NCBI GenBank assembly: GCA_017429835.1 | Contig: JAFROD010000027.1 | Coordinates: forward strand, 1-35,704 | From: Oscillospiraceae bacterium | GTDB lineage: Bacteria > Bacillota > Clostridia > Oscillospirales > Oscillospiraceae | DNA: 35,704 bases | Direction of reading: 5' to 3' | Shown here: piece after piece, positions 16,119 through 25,144 of the stretch | Layout of the letters: each line of letters begins with the position of its first letter | How positions within the stretch are numbered: position 1 is the first letter of the stretch | Program-made: the position numbers and the translations under genes | The notes under the pieces: model-generated | The model's database searches: none | Told to the model about the DNA's origin: nothing | What the model saw: only the letters and a program-made list of their open reading frames with translations

Positions 16119-16867
16119 AAAAGTGCAAGAAATGCGGAAGACCGCTTGGAAACAATCTGTATTGCAGCGTCTGCGATCGGGACAAGCTCCGCGCCGCAAA
16201 GCAGAAACAGCAGAAAAAGCAGGAGACGAAGAGCCAACTTCCGTGGATCCTCGGGATCATCGCAGCAGTCTGTCTCGTCGTCGCGGCGGTCGTGACGGTC
16301 ATCGTGGTCGTCAAATCGAATACTTCTGCGGACGTGCCGGAAACCGATATCGTGACGGAAGACGCTGACGCGCCGACGGACGTCGGGATCCATCACTGTG
16401 AGATCGAGATTGAAAACTACGGCACGATCACGGTGGAGCTGGACGGCGACGCCGCGCCGATCACGGTCGAAAACTTCATCAAGCTGGCGAACGAGGGTTT
16501 TTACGACGGCCTGACCTTCCACCGCATTATCGAGGGCTTCATGATGCAGGGCGGCGCCAGCAGCACAAAATCGGCTGCAACGATCAAGGGCGAATTCTCT
16601 GCCAACGGCGTCGACAATCCCTTGCTCCATACCCGCGGTGCGATCTCCATGGCGCGCAGCGATGATATGAACAGCGCGAATTCCCAATTCTTTATCGTGC
16701 ATCAAACCTCGCCCCATCTGGACGGCAAGTACGCCTGCTTCGGCTACGTGACGGACGGCATGGACGTGGTGGACGCGGTCTGTGAATCCGCGCAGCCGGT
16801 CGACAATAACGGCACGATCCCGGCGGAGCAGCAGCCGGTCATCACGACGATTCGGGTGATCGACTGA
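16115..16867 (+). CDS. Membrane-anchored cyclophilin-type peptidyl-prolyl isomerase with N-terminal zinc ribbon
   Basis: 250 residues. Its ATG overlaps the mnmA stop by 4 nt. Residues 4-20 are a short zinc ribbon (CKKC and CSVC), followed by a basic stretch, one membrane helix (about 44-66) and an acidic linker. Residues about 88-250 form a cyclophilin domain: FHRIIEGFMMQGG, then MARSDDMNSANSQFFI and LDGKYACFGYV. The active-site Arg is in FHRII. The helix with positive residues on its N-terminal side places the isomerase outside the cell and the zinc ribbon in the cytoplasm. It is probably an extracytoplasmic foldase for secreted proteins. The cytosolic ribbon is unusual for the family. Confidence 0.92.
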   Translation: MKKCKKCGRPLGNNLYCSVCDRDKLRAAKQKQQKKQETKSQLPWILGIIAAVCLVVAAVVTVIVVVKSNTSADVPETDIVTEDADAPTDVGIHHCEIEIENYGTITVELDGDAAPITVENFIKLANEGFYDGLTFHRIIEGFMMQGGASSTKSAATIKGEFSANGVDNPLLHTRGAISMARSDDMNSANSQFFIVHQTSPHLDGKYACFGYVTDGMDVVDAVCESAQPVDNNGTIPAEQQPVITTIRVID

Positions 16868-19038
16868 TGGGAAAATCTCTGGTATTGGCGGAGAAACCCT
16901 CCGTCGGACGGGAGCTTGCGCGGGTGCTCGGCTGCCGCAGAGGCGGCGAAGGCTATCTCGAGGGAGACCGCTACGTCGTCACCTGGGCGCTGGGACACCT
17001 CGTCACGCTGGCGGACCCGGACGTCTATGAGAAAAAGTGGGAGAAATGGGACATGGAAGACCTGCCCATGCTCCCGCAGAATATGAAGCTCGTCGTGATC
17101 GGACAGACGGCAAAGCAGTTCCGCGTCGTGCAGAATCTCATGAAGCGCGGCGATATCTCCGACCTCGTCATCGCGACCGACGCCGGCCGCGAGGGCGAGC
17201 TGGTCGCGCGGTGGATCATGGTCAAGGCGGGCTGGAAGAAGCCGACGCGCCGCTTGTGGATCTCGTCGCAGACCGACCGTGCGATCAAGGAAGGCTTTGC
17301 GAACCTCCGTCCGGCGGCGGAATACGACAATCTTTTCCGCTCCGCGCAGGCGAGAAGCGAGGCGGACTGGCTCGTCGGTCTGAACGTCACCCGCGCGCTG
17401 ACCTGCCGCCACAACGCCCAGCTCTCGGCAGGCCGCGTGCAGACGCCGACCCTCGCGCTGATCGTCCAGCGGGAGCGTGAGATCCGAAATTTCGTCCCGA
17501 AGGACTATTGGGGCGTGCGGCTGAAAGCGGGCGGATTTTCCGCGACGTGGCGCGACAAGAACAACAATTCCCGCACCTTCGACAAGGCGCTCGCGGAGAA
17601 GATCGCTGCCTCCTGTCAGACCGGCGACGCCGTTTTGACGCAGGTGCGCAAGATGCGCCGCATGACCCCGCCGCCCGCCGCCTACGATCTGACGGAGCTG
17701 CAGCGCGACGCGAACAAAAAGTATGCCTACAGCGCGAAAGAAACGCTGAACATCATGCAGTCGCTGTATGAACAGCACAAGCTGCTGACCTATCCGCGCA
17801 CGGACTCGCGCTATATCTCCGACGACGTGGTCGCCACCTTGCCGGAGCGGCTCAAGGCGGTCATGGTGGACGCCTATAAGCCCTTCGCGCAGCAGATCAT
17901 GCGCAATCGTCCCCTCCAGACGAAGTATATCGTCAACAACGCCAAGGTCACCGACCACCACGCGATCATTCCGACGGAGGAATCGCCTGATTTGTGGCGG
18001 CTATCGGGGCCGGAGCGCAATATCTACGATCTGGTCGTGCGCCGCTTCCTCGCGGTGCTGCTGCCGCCGTGCGAATATGAAGAGGTCGATCTGACGCTGA
18101 ACGTGAACGGCAACGTCTTCACGGCAAAGGGTAAGATCGTCCAGCAGGCGGGTTGGAAAGCCGTCTACGACCGCTCTTACAGCATGGACGAGGACGAGGA
18201 GGAAACGCAGAGCCTGCCGCCCGTGCAGCAGGGACAGCGGCTGAAGGTCTCCTCCGTGCAGGTGACGAGCGGCAAGACCCCGCCCCCGCCGCGCTATACC
18301 GAGGCGACCCTGCTGACCGCGATGGAGCATCCGCAGGCGCAGGTCGAGGACAGGAATCTGCGCAAGATCCTCGAAGAAACGAGCGGACTCGGCACGCCCG
18401 CCACCCGCGCGGACATCATCGAAAAGTTATTCTCCGCCTTCTATATCGAGCGGCGCGGCAAGGAGCTCGTACCGACCTCCAAGGGCATGCAGCTCGTTGA
18501 GCTCGCGCCCGCCGACCTGCGCAGCGCCGCGCTGACGGCGCAATGGGAGGATCGCCTCGCGCGGATCGCAAAAGGCATGGAGCGCGACACAAAATTCGTC
18601 GAGGAAATGCGGAAGTATGCGACCGATCTGGTCGCTGCGGTCAAGGCGAGCGACGCCAAATACACCCACGACAATCAGACGCGCAAGGTGTGTCCCGACT
18701 GCGGCAAGTTCCTGCTGCTCGTCAAAGGCAAGCGCGGCGAAATGCTGGTCTGTCCCGACCGCGAATGCGGCTACCGCAAGAGCGTGACGCAGGTGACGAA
18801 CGCGCGCTGCCCGAACTGCTTTAAGAAAATGGAGCTGCGCGGGGAAGGGGACAATCAAATGTTCGCCTGCGTGTGCGGCTACCGCGAGAAGCTGTCCGCG
18901 TTCAAAGAACGGCACGAAAAGGCGGGCGCAGGCAAGCGCGACGTTGCAAGGTATATGGAACAACAGAAAAAGGAAGAAACGAAGAACAACGCCATGGCGG
19001 ACGCCCTCGCCAAATGGCTGGAGAATCAGAAGAAGTAA
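16867..19038 (+). CDS. topB: DNA topoisomerase III (type IA)
   Basis: 723 residues. Its ATG shares one base with the cyclophilin stop (TGATG). The Toprim domain is N-terminal (VLAEKPSVGRELARVL, DAGREGELVARW). The catalytic tyrosine is Y309 in YPRTDSRYI. SGLGTPATRADIIEKL is the conserved type IA motif. Two zinc-finger motifs follow near the C-terminus (CPDCGKF...CPDRECGY and CPNCFKKM...CVCGY). It relaxes and decatenates DNA by single-strand passage. It is the last gene of the operon, followed by a strong hairpin. Confidence 0.96.
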   Translation: MGKSLVLAEKPSVGRELARVLGCRRGGEGYLEGDRYVVTWALGHLVTLADPDVYEKKWEKWDMEDLPMLPQNMKLVVIGQTAKQFRVVQNLMKRGDISDLVIATDAGREGELVARWIMVKAGWKKPTRRLWISSQTDRAIKEGFANLRPAAEYDNLFRSAQARSEADWLVGLNVTRALTCRHNAQLSAGRVQTPTLALIVQREREIRNFVPKDYWGVRLKAGGFSATWRDKNNNSRTFDKALAEKIAASCQTGDAVLTQVRKMRRMTPPPAAYDLTELQRDANKKYAYSAKETLNIMQSLYEQHKLLTYPRTDSRYISDDVVATLPERLKAVMVDAYKPFAQQIMRNRPLQTKYIVNNAKVTDHHAIIPTEESPDLWRLSGPERNIYDLVVRRFLAVLLPPCEYEEVDLTLNVNGNVFTAKGKIVQQAGWKAVYDRSYSMDEDEEETQSLPPVQQGQRLKVSSVQVTSGKTPPPPRYTEATLLTAMEHPQAQVEDRNLRKILEETSGLGTPATRADIIEKLFSAFYIERRGKELVPTSKGMQLVELAPADLRSAALTAQWEDRLARIAKGMERDTKFVEEMRKYATDLVAAVKASDAKYTHDNQTRKVCPDCGKFLLLVKGKRGEMLVCPDRECGYRKSVTQVTNARCPNCFKKMELRGEGDNQMFACVCGYREKLSAFKERHEKAGAGKRDVARYMEQQKKEETKNNAMADALAKWLENQKK

Positions 19039-19050
19039 CCAAACATAGAA

Positions 19051-19082
19051 AAGCCGCGCTGTGGAATTCCACGGCGCGGCTT
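19051..19082. terminator. Bidirectional terminator between topB and rpsR
   Basis: A 14-bp stem (one G-T pair) pairs 19051-19064 with 19069-19082 around AATT. It is followed by GTTTGTT on the plus strand and by a T-containing tail on the minus strand, between two convergent operons. Confidence 0.85.
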
Positions 19083-19102
19083 GTTTGTTAAGTTCGACCG
19101 TA

Positions 19103-19339
19103 TCAGTCTGCCACGTAGGGCAGCAGGGCGATCATGCGGGCGCGCTTGATCGCAACGGTGAGCTGACGCTGATGCTCAGCGCAGGTGCCGGTGGTACGGC
19201 GGGGCAGGATCTTGCCGCGCTCGGACGTATAGCGGCGGAGCTTGGCAGCATCCTTGAAATCGATGTTGGTGACCTTGTCAACGCAGAAGTTGCATACCTT
19301 CTTGCGCTTACGCGGACGAGCCTTCTCGTTCAATGCCAT
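19103..19339 (-). CDS. rpsR: 30S ribosomal protein bS18
   Basis: 78 residues, ATG at 19339 behind GGAGGA. Typical bS18: RKKVCNFC, the [19 protein letters not shown] core, and [26 protein letters not shown]. It keeps the CxxC and a later Cys, as in the zinc-type (C+) forms. It pairs with bS6 on the platform of the small subunit. It is the last gene of the rpsF-ssb-rpsR operon. Confidence 0.98.
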   Translation of the reverse strand: MALNEKARPRKRKKVCNFCVDKVTNIDFKDAAKLRRYTSERGKILPRRTTGTCAEHQRQLTVAIKRARMIALLPYVAD

Positions 19340-19382
19340 GAATGAAATCCTCCTTCTTCAAATACTCAAGTGGAAAAGCTGA

Positions 19383-19832
19383 TCAGAAAGGGAGCTGGCT
19401 GTCGTCATCCTCGATCATGGAGAAATCGGATGCGGGAGCCGGAGCAGCCGGCGCGGCGTAGTTCGCGGGCGCAGCGGGCATGCCGCCGTAACCAGCGTCT
19501 CCGCCTTCGCGCTTGGAGTCGCCGAAATAGACGTTGTCGGCGATGACCTCTGCGCTGCGGCGCTTATTGCCCTCTTTGTCGGTCCAGGGACGAATCTGGA
19601 GACGACCGGAAACCACCGCCATGCGGCCCTTGGCAAAATACTTGCTGACGAACTCAGCGGTATTGCGCCATGCGACGATGTCGATGAAATCCGTTTCACG
19701 TTCGCCGGTCGAGCTGTTCGCGAAATCGCGGTCGACAGCGATCGTGAAGGTGGCCACAGCCACGCCGGAACCGGTCCGACGGAGCTCGGGGTCACGGGTA
19801 AGACGACCCATGAGAACGATGTGGTTCAGCAT
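19383..19832 (-). CDS. ssb: Single-stranded DNA-binding protein
   Basis: 149 residues, ATG at 19832 behind AAGGAGG. An OB-fold (about 1-105) has LNHIVLMGRLTRDPELR, FIDIVAWRNTAEF and KGRMAVVSGRL. A short Ala/Pro/Gly linker follows, and the acidic tip DDDSQLPF recruits partner proteins. It lies between rpsF and rpsR, the standard bacterial arrangement. Confidence 0.98.
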   Translation of the reverse strand: MLNHIVLMGRLTRDPELRRTGSGVAVATFTIAVDRDFANSSTGERETDFIDIVAWRNTAEFVSKYFAKGRMAVVSGRLQIRPWTDKEGNKRRSAEVIADNVYFGDSKREGGDAGYGGMPAAPANYAAPAAPAPASDFSMIEDDDSQLPF

Positions 19833-19844
19833 GAACGGGCCTCC

Positions 19845-20141
19845 TTACTCTTCGACTGCGACGATGATGGAACGCATAATGCCGTCGGTGATCTTGAACA
19901 CGCGGTCCAGCTCCGCGGGGAGCTCGGGCTTGCATTCGCAATTCATCAGGACATAATAGCCTTCGGGCAGATCGTTGATGGGATACGCCAGCCGGCGCTT
20001 GCCCCACTCCTCGATACCGGTAAGAGTACCTTCTGCCTCAACCATCGCCTTGAACTTTTCCACGAGAGCGGCGATACCTTCTTCACCCTGCGCGGGATCG
20101 ATGATATAGACGATCTCATACTTGCCGGAAATCTTAGCCAT
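19845..20141 (-). CDS. rpsF: 30S ribosomal protein bS6
   Basis: 98 residues from the ATG at 20141 (MAKISGKYEIVYII), behind AAAGGAGGTG. A longer in-frame opening to 20192 covers the leader hairpin and is not used. Conserved bS6 features include GKRRLAYPINDLPEGYYVLM and the final FKITDGIMRSIIV. It is the first gene of its operon. Confidence 0.97.
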   Translation of the reverse strand: MAKISGKYEIVYIIDPAQGEEGIAALVEKFKAMVEAEGTLTGIEEWGKRRLAYPINDLPEGYYVLMNCECKPELPAELDRVFKITDGIMRSIIVAVEE

Positions 20142-20169
20142 GTTGTGTGCACCTCCTTTTGGACTTTTG

Positions 20170-20212
20170 GCCGCCGATCGCTTCGGCGGCAAGGATTACC
20201 TGCGATCGCAGG
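20170..20212 (-). promoter_or_regulatory. Structured rpsF leader (two perfect hairpins)
   Basis: In the rpsF transcript a 14-nt self-complementary CCTGCGATCGCAGG (20212-20199) is followed by an 8-bp hairpin GCCGCCGA...TCGGCGGC (20190-20170), just before the Shine-Dalgarno. Many bacteria autoregulate rpsF through bS6:bS18 binding to a CCG-containing leader motif. This may be a local version, but I cannot confirm the consensus. Confidence 0.5.
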
Positions 20213-20219
20213 CTTGACT

Positions 20220-20248
20220 ATTTTACTTGCAAAAGCAGGATTTGTCAA
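20220..20248 (-). promoter_or_regulatory. Strong promoter for rpsF-ssb-rpsR
   Basis: On the minus strand: TTGACA (20248-20243), 17-bp spacer, TAAAAT (20225-20220). Confidence 0.9.
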
Positions 20249-20304
20249 CAGTTTTTTTGTTTTTTTGCGCGTTGTTTTGTAGGTTTTCACCGCAAAACGC
20301 ACTC

Positions 20305-20333
20305 TTGCATTTTGCAGCATAAAATGGTATTAT
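20305..20333 (+). promoter_or_regulatory. Promoter for dapA-dapB-hisS-aspS
   Basis: TTGCAT, 17-bp spacer, TATTAT. The leader to dapA is only about 30 nt, too short for a T-box or a lysine riboswitch. Confidence 0.82.
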
Positions 20334-20370
20334 CTAAAATAGAAAAGAATGGCGATTGGGAGGAATCATC

Positions 20371-21267
20371 ATGAAGAAGATTACCGGTTCTATCGTTGCG
20401 CTCGTCACTCCGTTCAACGCCGACGGCTCTGTCGATCACGGCAGACTGCGCGAGATCGTCGAGTGGCACGTGCAGAACAAAACGGACGCGATCCTTGCGC
20501 TCGGCACGACGGGCGAGACCGCTTCGACCACGCTCGAGGAGGATATCAAGACCTTCGAGACCGTCGTCGATCAGGTAGCCGGACGCATTCCCGTGATCGC
20601 GGGCTCCGGCTCGAACTCCAGCGAAATGCAGAAGCAGAAGAGCGAGATCTACACGAAGATGGGCGCGGCAGCCCTGCTGTGCATCAGCCCGTACTACGTC
20701 AAGACGAACGAGGAGGGCATGTACCGCCACTTTATGCTGTCGGCAGACGCCGATTCCGCGCCGATCATTCTCTATAACGTCCCCGGCCGTACCGGCTGCA
20801 AGATCTCGCCGGAGGTCGTGCGCCGTCTGTCCGTCCATCCGAACGTCATGGGCATCAAGGAAGCGAGCGGAGACATGAGCTACGCGATGAAGATCGCTCG
20901 CTATCTCTCAGACGACTTCGTGATGTACAGCGGCAACGACGACATCACGATCCCGCTGATGAGCGTCGGCGCGTCGGGCGTGATCTCCGTCTGGGCGAAC
21001 ATCATGCCGCGCGAGACGCACGACATGGTGGTCGACTGGCTCGAGGGCAGGCACGAAAAGGCGGTCGCCGCCCAGCTCAAGTACCTCGACCTGATCAACG
21101 CCCTGTTCATGGAGGTCAATCCCATCCCCGTCAAGGAAGCTATGAATCTAATGGGCATGAAAGCGGGATACTATCGCATGCCGCTGTACCCGATGGCGCC
21201 GGAGAATCGCGCGAAACTTGCCGCGATCATGCGCGCCGCGGGGCTTCCTGTGCGGGAGGACGCATAA
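20371..21267 (+). CDS. dapA: 4-hydroxy-tetrahydrodipicolinate synthase
   Basis: 298 residues from the ATG at 20371 (GGGAGG upstream). TIM-barrel aldolase: the GTTGE motif (about 46-50), Y135 in LYNVPGRTG and the Schiff-base lysine K163 in GIKEASGD. It condenses pyruvate with aspartate semialdehyde, the first committed step to diaminopimelate and lysine. dapB starts on the base after its stop codon. Confidence 0.97.
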   Translation: MKKITGSIVALVTPFNADGSVDHGRLREIVEWHVQNKTDAILALGTTGETASTTLEEDIKTFETVVDQVAGRIPVIAGSGSNSSEMQKQKSEIYTKMGAAALLCISPYYVKTNEEGMYRHFMLSADADSAPIILYNVPGRTGCKISPEVVRRLSVHPNVMGIKEASGDMSYAMKIARYLSDDFVMYSGNDDITIPLMSVGASGVISVWANIMPRETHDMVVDWLEGRHEKAVAAQLKYLDLINALFMEVNPIPVKEAMNLMGMKAGYYRMPLYPMAPENRAKLAAIMRAAGLPVREDA

Positions 21268-21975
21268 ATGAAATTATTCTTAAGCGGCTACGGCAAGATG
21301 GGTCACATGGTCGCCGACCTTGCCACCGCGAGAGGCTGGGAGATCGTCGGCCACGCCGACATCGACTGCCCGGAAAACTACGAGACCGCGCAGAAAGCGG
21401 ACGTCTGCATCGACTTCTCAGGCGTCGGCGCGCAGAAGGCGCTGCTTGCCTATATCCGCCGCACGAAAACGCCGCTGGTTTCCGGCACGACGGGTCTGAC
21501 CGAGCCGGATTTCGACGCCCTGCGCGAGGTTTCCGAGCTCGTGCCCGTGATCTGGACGGCGAACTACTCCACCGGCGTCGCCGTGCTGAAGAAACTCCTG
21601 CGCGAGTACGCGCCCGTCCTTTCCGATTGGGACAAGGAGATCGTCGAAGCGCACCACAATCAGAAGGTCGATGCCCCGAGCGGCACGGCAAAACAGCTTC
21701 TTGCGGCGATCGACCCGAACGGGGAAGCGATGACCGTCCACGGCAGGGAAGGACTCTGCGGCAAACGGAAGCAAAATGAGATCGGCGTCTTCTCTCTCCG
21801 CGGCGGCACTGTCGCGGGAGAGCACAGCGTTTATTTCTTCGGCGAGGACGAAACGCTGGAATTCAAACACACGGCGCAGAGCCGCCGCGTGTTTGCCGCA
21901 GGCGCGGTGCGCGCAGCCGAAGCGCTCGCGAGCAAAGCGCCCGGGTATTATACGTTGGAAGAACTGATATTTTGA
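21268..21975 (+). CDS. dapB: 4-hydroxy-tetrahydrodipicolinate reductase
   Basis: 235 residues. The N-terminal dinucleotide-binding motif is SGYGKMG (6-12), shorter than the usual GxxGxxG-containing start. VSGTTGL lies mid-protein. The catalytic block EAHHNQKVDAPSGTAKQL has H129 and K133 at the family spacing. It reduces the DapA product with NAD(P)H. It is somewhat shorter than many DapB proteins (about 250-270). It directly follows dapA. Confidence 0.95.
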   Translation: MKLFLSGYGKMGHMVADLATARGWEIVGHADIDCPENYETAQKADVCIDFSGVGAQKALLAYIRRTKTPLVSGTTGLTEPDFDALREVSELVPVIWTANYSTGVAVLKKLLREYAPVLSDWDKEIVEAHHNQKVDAPSGTAKQLLAAIDPNGEAMTVHGREGLCGKRKQNEIGVFSLRGGTVAGEHSVYFFGEDETLEFKHTAQSRRVFAAGAVRAAEALASKAPGYYTLEELIF

Positions 21976-21987
21976 GGGGGAAAACCC

Positions 21988-23346
21988 ATGGAGAAACTGA
22001 AACCGCGCACCCTGTCCGGCTTTATGGAGCTGCTGCCTGCGCCGCAGATGCAGCTCGAGCGGATGATGGAGATTCTGCGCGAGACCTACGCCTTGTACGG
22101 CTTCACGCCGCTGGATACGCCCGCGATCGAGTCCGCGGAGATCCTGCTTGCCAAGGGCGGCGGCGAGACGGAGAAACAGATCTACCGATTCCAAAAAGGC
22201 GACAACGATCTGGCGCTGCGCTTTGATCTGACCGTCCCGCTGGCAAAATACGTCGCCCTGCACGCGGGCGAGCTGACCTTCCCGTTCCGCCGCTACCAGA
22301 TCGGCAAGGTCTACCGCGGCGAACGCGCCCAGCGCGGCCGCTTCCGTGAATTCTATCAGGCGGATATCGACATCATCGGCGACGGCAAGCTGGATATCCT
22401 CAACGAGGCGGAGATCCCGTCGATCATCTATTCGATCTTCCGCCGCTTCGGACTGACGCGGTTTGTCATCCGCGTCAACAACCGCAAGCTGCTCAACGGC
22501 TTCTACGCCATGCTCGGCTTGTCCGAGAAATCCGGCGACATCATGCGCACGGTGGACAAGCTCGATAAGATCGGTGCGGACAAGGTGCGCACGATCCTAT
22601 TGGACGACGTCGGTCTGACCGACGCGCAGGCGGATGAGATCCTGCGCTTCATCGCCATCACCGGCAGCAACGCCGAGGTGCTTGCAAAGCTGGAGGATTG
22701 GCGCGGCAGGAACGAAATTTTCGACCTCGGCCTGGAGGAACTGACCGCCGTGACGAAACACCTCGGCGCGTTCGGCGTGCCGGAGGAGAACTTCGCGGTC
22801 GATCTGACGATCGCGCGCGGCCTGGACTATTACACCGGCACGGTCTACGAAACGACGCTGCTCGACCATCCGGAGATCGGCTCGGTCTGCTCCGGCGGAC
22901 GGTATGACAATCTGGCGGAGTACTACACCGACCGGCAGCTTCCCGGCGTCGGCATTTCCATCGGTCTGACGCGGCTGTTCTACGTCCTCGGCGAGCAGGA
23001 GCTTCTGAATCCCGACTTGCCGACCGCGCCTGCCGATTGCCTGCTGCTGCCCATGACGGAGGACTTCTCCGCAGCGGTGCGGCTTGCCACGATTCTCCGC
23101 GCTGCGGGCATCCGCACGCAGCTCTATACGGAGCAAAAGAAGTTCAAGGCGAAGATGTCCTACGCGGACAAGCTCGGCATTCCGTACGTTGTCTTCCTCG
23201 GCGAGGATGAGATCGCGCGGAACGTCTGCTCGGTCAAAAATCTGCGCACGGGCGATCAGGTCAGCCTGCCTGTCGATCAGGCGATCGAGCTGATCAAATT
23301 CGGCATTTCCGCGCTGCAAAGCGGCAGCGTGATCTTAGAAAAGTAA
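21988..23346 (+). CDS. hisS: Histidyl-tRNA synthetase
   Basis: 452 residues, 12 nt after dapB, with GAGGGGG upstream. Class II synthetase: motif 2 region RRYQIGKVYRGERAQRGRFREFYQADIDIIG, HisA motif ARGLDYYTGTVYE, motif 3 GVGISIGLTRL, and a C-terminal anticodon-binding domain (about 350-430). The anticodon domain and a full catalytic set favour a true synthetase over HisZ, and no his biosynthesis genes are nearby. Confidence 0.93.
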   Translation: MEKLKPRTLSGFMELLPAPQMQLERMMEILRETYALYGFTPLDTPAIESAEILLAKGGGETEKQIYRFQKGDNDLALRFDLTVPLAKYVALHAGELTFPFRRYQIGKVYRGERAQRGRFREFYQADIDIIGDGKLDILNEAEIPSIIYSIFRRFGLTRFVIRVNNRKLLNGFYAMLGLSEKSGDIMRTVDKLDKIGADKVRTILLDDVGLTDAQADEILRFIAITGSNAEVLAKLEDWRGRNEIFDLGLEELTAVTKHLGAFGVPEENFAVDLTIARGLDYYTGTVYETTLLDHPEIGSVCSGGRYDNLAEYYTDRQLPGVGISIGLTRLFYVLGEQELLNPDLPTAPADCLLLPMTEDFSAAVRLATILRAAGIRTQLYTEQKKFKAKMSYADKLGIPYVVFLGEDEIARNVCSVKNLRTGDQVSLPVDQAIELIKFGISALQSGSVILEK

Positions 23347-23360
23347 GAGGGGAAAGAGAT

Positions 23361-25133
23361 ATGACACAGTCCAGAACACATAACTGCGGCGAGCTCCGCC
23401 TTTCCGACGCGGGCAAGACCGTCACGCTGGTCGGCTGGATGGAGAACGTCCGCGAGGTCGGCGCAAGCCTGGCGTTCGTCGTCCTGCGCGACTTCTACGG
23501 CACCACGCAGCTCGTCATCGAGAGCGAAGACATGATGAAGACGGTGAAGAGCATCAACAAGGAATCCACCATCTCCATCACGGGCGTCGTCCGCGAGCGC
23601 GCCAGCAAGAATCCGAAGCTCGCGACGGGCGAGATCGAGGTCGTTCCGAGCGAACTGCGCATCCTCGGTCGCTGCCGTTACAACGAGCTGCCCTTTGAAA
23701 TCAACCGCAGCCGCGACGCGGACGAGGCGGTCCGTCTGAAGTACCGCTATCTTGACCTGCGAAATCCCGCAGTCAAGCGCAATATCGTCCTGCGCTGCAA
23801 CGTCGTTGCCGCCCTGCGCAAGGCGATGACGGAGCAGGGCTTCCTTGAGATCACTACGCCGATCCTGACCGCGTCGTCGCCCGAGGGCGCGAGAGACTAC
23901 CTCGTTCCCGCGAGAAAGCACCCGGGCAAGTTCTACGCGCTGCCGCAGGCACCGCAGCAGTTCAAGCAGCTTCTGATGACCTCCGGCTTCGACCGCTATT
24001 TCCAGATCGCGCCGTGCTTCCGCGACGAGGACGCGCGCGGCGACCGCACCCCCGGCGAGTTCTATCAGCTCGACATGGAGATGGCGTTCGCCGAGCAGGA
24101 CGACGTGCTGGGCGTCCTCGAGCGCGTGCTCGAGCCCGTGTTCCGTGAATTCGGTATCTACAAGCGCGTGACGCCTGCGCCCTTCCGCCGCATCAAGTTC
24201 AATGACGCGATGGAGCGCTACGGCACCGACAAGCCGGACCTGCGCATTGATCTGGAGATCACCGACGCGACCGCGCTGCTTGCCAATATCGGCTTTGAGC
24301 CGTTCGCAGGCAACGTCGTCAAGGCGATCGTCGTCAGCGATTTTAACGCGACGAGAAAGCAGATCGACAAGCTCGTCGCCGACGTCGAGGTCCAGGCAGG
24401 GCAGAAGCCCTACTGGTTCCGCATGGACGAGAACGGCGAGCTCGTCGGCGGCATCGCGAAATTCGTCCAGCCCGTCAAGGAGCAGATCGTCGAAGCGCTG
24501 CGCCTGCAGCCCAACTGCTTCGTCGGCGTGACGGCAGGAAAGAAGTCCGTCGCGCAGAAGACCGCTGGCGTGCTGCGCGTCAAGCTCGGCAATCTCTGCC
24601 CGAACCACATGGATAAGGAGCAGTATCAGTTCTGCTGGATCGTCGACTTCCCGATGTACGAGATCGGGGAGGAGAGCGGCGAGCTGGAATTCTGCCACAA
24701 CCCGTTCTCCATGCCGAACGGCGGACTGGAAGTCCTGGAGAAGGCAGCGCGGGGCGAGATCGATCCGCTGACCATCACCGCGTTCCAGTATGATCTCGTC
24801 ATCAACGGCTACGAATCCGCCTCCGGCGCGGTGCGAAATCACGACCCCGAGATCATGGTCAAGGCGTTCGAGCTCGTCCGTCTGGGCGAGGAGGACGTCA
24901 AGGCGAAGTTCCCGGCGATGTACAACGCGTTCTGCTACGGCGCGCCGCCCCATGCGGGCGCGGCGCCCGGCGTCGACCGCCTGATCATGCTGCTGACCGG
25001 CGAGGAGTCCATCCGCGAGGTCATTACCTTCCCGATGAACCAGAAGGCGCAGGACGTGATGATGGGCGCGCCGACGACCGTTGAGCAGAAGCAGCTCGAC
25101 GAGGTGCATATCCGTATCGTTGAAGAAGAATAA
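23361..25133 (+). CDS. aspS: Aspartyl-tRNA synthetase (bacterial type)
   Basis: 590 residues, 14 nt after hisS. An N-terminal OB anticodon domain (VTLVGWMENVREVGASLAFV) is followed by class II motifs FRDEDARGDRTPGEFYQLDMEM and GAAPGVDRLIMLLTG. A GAD insertion lies in the middle (about 310-430), which marks the bacterial type. It is the last gene before a terminator. Whether it also charges tRNA-Asn cannot be judged here. Confidence 0.97.
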   Translation: MTQSRTHNCGELRLSDAGKTVTLVGWMENVREVGASLAFVVLRDFYGTTQLVIESEDMMKTVKSINKESTISITGVVRERASKNPKLATGEIEVVPSELRILGRCRYNELPFEINRSRDADEAVRLKYRYLDLRNPAVKRNIVLRCNVVAALRKAMTEQGFLEITTPILTASSPEGARDYLVPARKHPGKFYALPQAPQQFKQLLMTSGFDRYFQIAPCFRDEDARGDRTPGEFYQLDMEMAFAEQDDVLGVLERVLEPVFREFGIYKRVTPAPFRRIKFNDAMERYGTDKPDLRIDLEITDATALLANIGFEPFAGNVVKAIVVSDFNATRKQIDKLVADVEVQAGQKPYWFRMDENGELVGGIAKFVQPVKEQIVEALRLQPNCFVGVTAGKKSVAQKTAGVLRVKLGNLCPNHMDKEQYQFCWIVDFPMYEIGEESGELEFCHNPFSMPNGGLEVLEKAARGEIDPLTITAFQYDLVINGYESASGAVRNHDPEIMVKAFELVRLGEEDVKAKFPAMYNAFCYGAPPHAGAAPGVDRLIMLLTGEESIREVITFPMNQKAQDVMMGAPTTVEQKQLDEVHIRIVEEE

Positions 25134-25144
25134 AACAAAGAAAA

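Noticed and set aside
16744..17961. A 405-codon minus-strand frame opposite the start of topB
   Set aside because: It lies over two clear plus-strand genes and has no domain features.
20142..20192. N-terminal extension of rpsF
   Set aside because: The extension would translate the leader hairpin, and bS6 normally begins at the short MAK start, which has a strong ribosome site.
23277..25109. A 610-codon minus-strand frame opposite aspS
   Set aside because: It is a shadow of aspS caused by the same codon bias, with no ribosome site and no recognisable domain.
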